Source: Sindora glabra (taxonomy: Eukaryota > Streptophyta > Magnoliopsida > Fabales > Fabaceae). From it: 64,000 bases of DNA. A model generated the notes under the pieces. The model did no database searches. It was given only the letters and a program-made list of their open reading frames with translations, and was not told the origin of the DNA. This document shows, one piece after another, positions 61,613 to 64,000 of the stretch (the stretch's first letter is position 1; each line of letters opens with the position of its first letter). The stretch covers positions 83,407,343-83,471,342 of the forward strand of contig CM035229.1 in NCBI GenBank assembly GCA_020226215.1, given 5' to 3'. A program made the translations under genes and the position numbers.

Positions 61613-62420
61613 GCCATTACAGTACCTAATGAAGTATTCACTAATAGTTTTTGAATCAAGTTTCCTTATGAATGGAATATATGGCTTTATTTTAGCTTTA
61701 CAACCTTAAACTAAAAAATGTCATAGACTAGGCTTCTTACCATATAATAGTTCATAAGGGGTCCTAGGCACTAACTTACTGGGAATCTAATTTAGAATAT
61801 ATGCCGCTATTCTCAATGCATCACCCTATAAGAATTTTGACAATGAAGTATGGGCCAATATGCATCTCCCCATATCTATAAAAGCCCTATTCCTCCTTTC
61901 TATAATTCTATTTTGCTCCAGTGTACTAGGCATGGTGTAAGTTACCTGAATTCTACAATCTTGTAGATATCTCGCAAAAGGACTAAGGTTTCTTCTTGTT
62001 TTATCATACCTACTATAATACTCACCACCTTTATCAGAATTAATGCACTTTATCTATTTTCCTAATTTTAATTCAACTGTCACCTTGACTAGCTTGAAGG
62101 CTTCTAGTGATTCTAACTAATCGTTAAGCAACTTTACCCAATAAATCTAAAGTAATCATCAATGAATGTGATTAAGCATTTGTAGCCTCCCATAACATTA
62201 GGTGTGATAACCCACTAATGTCAGTGTGGATCAATTCTAGAATATTATCCTTTCTACTTTTCTTACCCTTTCTAACTCTAGCTGTAAGTTTCCTTTAAAA
62301 TAATCTTCACATGTTCCCAAATTGGAGAAGTTCATATCATGAAGTACTTTTCCTTTTACAAGTCTTTGAATTCTATCTTCAGATATATGTCCTAATCTCT
62401 ATGCCTAATATTAAGGATCT
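61613..62420 (-). pseudogene. Copia integrase core remnant (right-hand element)
   Basis: Reading the - strand: SDKGGEYYSRYDKTRRN (second catalytic Asp region), QVTYTMPSTLEQNRIIERRN (catalytic Glu), then LRIAAYILN and RTPYELLYGKKPSL. The order and residues are those of the Copia integrase core. Stops interrupt several boxes. Confidence 0.87.
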
Positions 62421-62429
62421 TTCATCAAT

Positions 62430-62756
62430 TTAATACCTTTTCTTACCCACAATAGAGTTTATTAAATTTATGAAATTAGAATCTAAATTAACTCTATATA
62501 AATTGTCACACATAAAACTAAGACCAACAATAGCAGATTTATAAAATAATTTAACTTTTCTATTCCTAAAACAATAAGAGTATCCAACAGAATTTAAAGC
62601 AATAATTAAAATTAAATTTCTTCTCATAGAAGGTATATAAACTACATTATTAAATAAAAGCTTATGTCCAGTCTTCAATTTCAACTTCACTGATCCTATG
62701 TGCTTCACTTCAACTCTATTTCGATTTTTAAGTCTTATAATCAGCTGTTCCTTCAC
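62430..62756 (-). pseudogene. Copia protease C-terminal part (right-hand element)
   Basis: 108 codons: KNRNRVEVKHIGSVKLKL, NNVVYIPSMRRNLI and YSYCFRNRKVKLFY follow the protease-to-integrase layout, with VVYIPSMRRNL as the key box. The catalytic D-S-G should lie just upstream (right) and is not clean. Confidence 0.85.
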
Positions 62757-63600
62757 TTGGTTTCCTTAGATTTGTTAGTGCCTTTCCTTTTTTTTCTCAA
62801 TCTATTTCTTGTATTTAAAACAATATACTTTGTTATGTCCATACTTCTTGCAAAACTTGTAGTTACCTTTAAATTGTGCCTTATTGGGTTTATAGCATTG
62901 TTATTTATTAGATTAACCTTTCTCACCATTCTTCCTTCCATAGTTATGGTGTCCCTCGCTATTTTTCTAGTTAGACTTTCCACTATGATTTGAATGTGTG
63001 CCATGAGATGTATAATTAACTACTTAAGTCTTTCCTTTCTTCATGTCTTCCTTTGATTATTTTGATTATCTAACAATAGAAATCAACTCATTGATAGTCC
63101 ATTCTGATTTCTAAGTATTATAAGAGGTTTTCAAAATGTTAAATTAAGGTGGAAGAGACTCTAGTACACATCAAGTTAGATAACTCTTAAATCAACTTGC
63201 ATAGTTTTTAACTTATTGTAATTGTTAATCAATGAAAGATATTATCCCTTCTCGGCCTATCGAATTTCTTATACTTTTTAGTTATAGAATCTAGGAACTC
63301 TTTTGCATTTTTTATTTCAGGAATGCTCTCTCTTATTATTTTATCCATGATGTACTTGATTACCATTAAACACACTTTGTTAAAGTGGGTCCACTTTTCA
63401 TGATGATTCTTTGATTTACTGTAAACTCAACATTAATATGAGGTTTTGTTTCCCTTATTGCTAGGTTAAGATTAGATACTTCCAAATATAGATTTAGTGA
63501 TTTAGCCTAATCCTCATGATTGATCCCATTAAATGTCTTAATTACATTTAATTGTATAGCTAAAGAAGTTGAGGAAACAAATTTTAAAATATTAATGTAT
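62757..63600 (-). pseudogene. Copia gag and zinc knuckle remnant (right-hand element)
   Basis: Near 62800-62880 the - strand encodes YKFCKKYGHNKVYC, a C-x2-C-x4-H-x4-C zinc knuckle whose first Cys has become Tyr (TGC to TAC). Farther right are NLNLAIRETKPHIN and FNGINHED boxes of the gag N-terminus near 63450-63550. Stops are frequent. The remaining 400 bases to the window edge are leader with a CCAATTGGG palindrome near 63676 and no LTR end. Confidence 0.8.
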
Positions 63601-64000
63601 GTTTAACCTTAATCATGCTAGAAATTTTCTTCAATAAATTATACAATTAAACTCAATATTATATTATGAAGCCCAATGCCAATTGGGCATTAAAGGCCCT
63701 ATAATATAATATAAGGATTAAATATCATATTCCTAAAATCTTAACACCAATAGGGTGATGAAAATTCTAGAAATACAATACTTATTTTTACACCTATGTT
63801 ATCACTAATAAATCATATTAATAATATTATATATAAGATATTAAAATATTATTAATATGATATTCTCCTAAGTCCAAATACCAATTTTATAAAATGAACA
63901 AAATTTTATGTAATTGGGCTCACAACAGGTGGACTTATAATTATACAAAATTTTATGGTATAACATAAGTCTAAATAATTTTCTAAAATTATTTTCCTAT

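Larger units (their letters stand above)
58783..64000 (-). mobile_element. Second decayed Copia retrotransposon, 3' LTR to gag, runs off the window
   Basis: On the - strand the order from the right edge is gag, zinc knuckle, protease, integrase, linker, RT, RNase H, polypurine tract, 3' LTR, so it is Copia. No primer site (TGGTATCAGAGC complement) or 5' LTR appears before position 64000, so the 5' end is outside the window. All domains have stops or frameshifts. Confidence 0.9.

Noticed and set aside
1..64000. CRISPR arrays, operons, ribosome binding sites, prokaryotic mobile elements
   Set aside because: The sequence is eukaryotic plant nuclear DNA; the tandem repeats found are microsatellites or diverged minisatellites without regular unique spacers.

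Overview
This is nuclear DNA from a flowering plant, most likely a eudicot. It is very AT-rich, contains spliced genes with GT-AG introns, and is full of plant-type LTR retrotransposons, solo LTRs, MITE-like repeats and microsatellites. I cannot name the species from the sequence alone. Only two host genes are convincing, both on the + strand in the left quarter: a Golgi nucleotide-sugar transporter of the GONST3 type (4226-5362, uninterrupted coding exon behind a 5' UTR intron) and a five-exon Nudix hydrolase (16394-17603, 192 residues, perfect Nudix-box spacing). They are about 11 kb apart and show no functional link; the gap is mostly retrotransposon-derived.

Layout. 1-2600: AT-rich flank. 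2640-5690: GONST3-like gene. 6461-9265 and 9642-12226: two solo LTRs of long-LTR (probably Ty3/Gypsy) elements, the second with a perfect 5-bp target duplication. 12545-14650: small repeats, including a solo Copia LTR that matches the LTR of the element at the right edge of the window. 16200-17960: Nudix gene. 19760-24170: a local tandem duplication, one copy of which is interrupted by a 2.7 kb element with an 8-bp target duplication and a 16-unit hairpin-bearing minisatellite inside. 25933-32294: a LARD-like LTR element with two LTRs, a primer site and a polypurine tract but no coding capacity. 34088-51534: a decayed Copia element opened by three independent solo LTRs (35451-39012, 40390-43881, 44220-47039). 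Its gag reading resumes across each of the two insertions that fall in gag. 51540-58780: AT-rich intergenic DNA with a MITE, microsatellites and a CACTA-like end. 58783-64000: a second decayed Copia element on the - strand, running off the right edge.

No tRNA, rRNA, CRISPR array, prokaryotic feature or clear new multi-gene system is visible. The most informative structures are (1) the 2.7 kb insertion with a pre-insertion site preserved in the neighbouring duplicate, (2) the three-deep nest of same-orientation solo LTRs in one Copia element, and (3) a 424-bp tandem duplication spanning the LTR/primer-site junction of that element. Both Copia elements have lost the reverse-transcriptase Asp-Asp motif by G-to-A type changes and carry many transition-derived stops, consistent with long methylation-driven decay.
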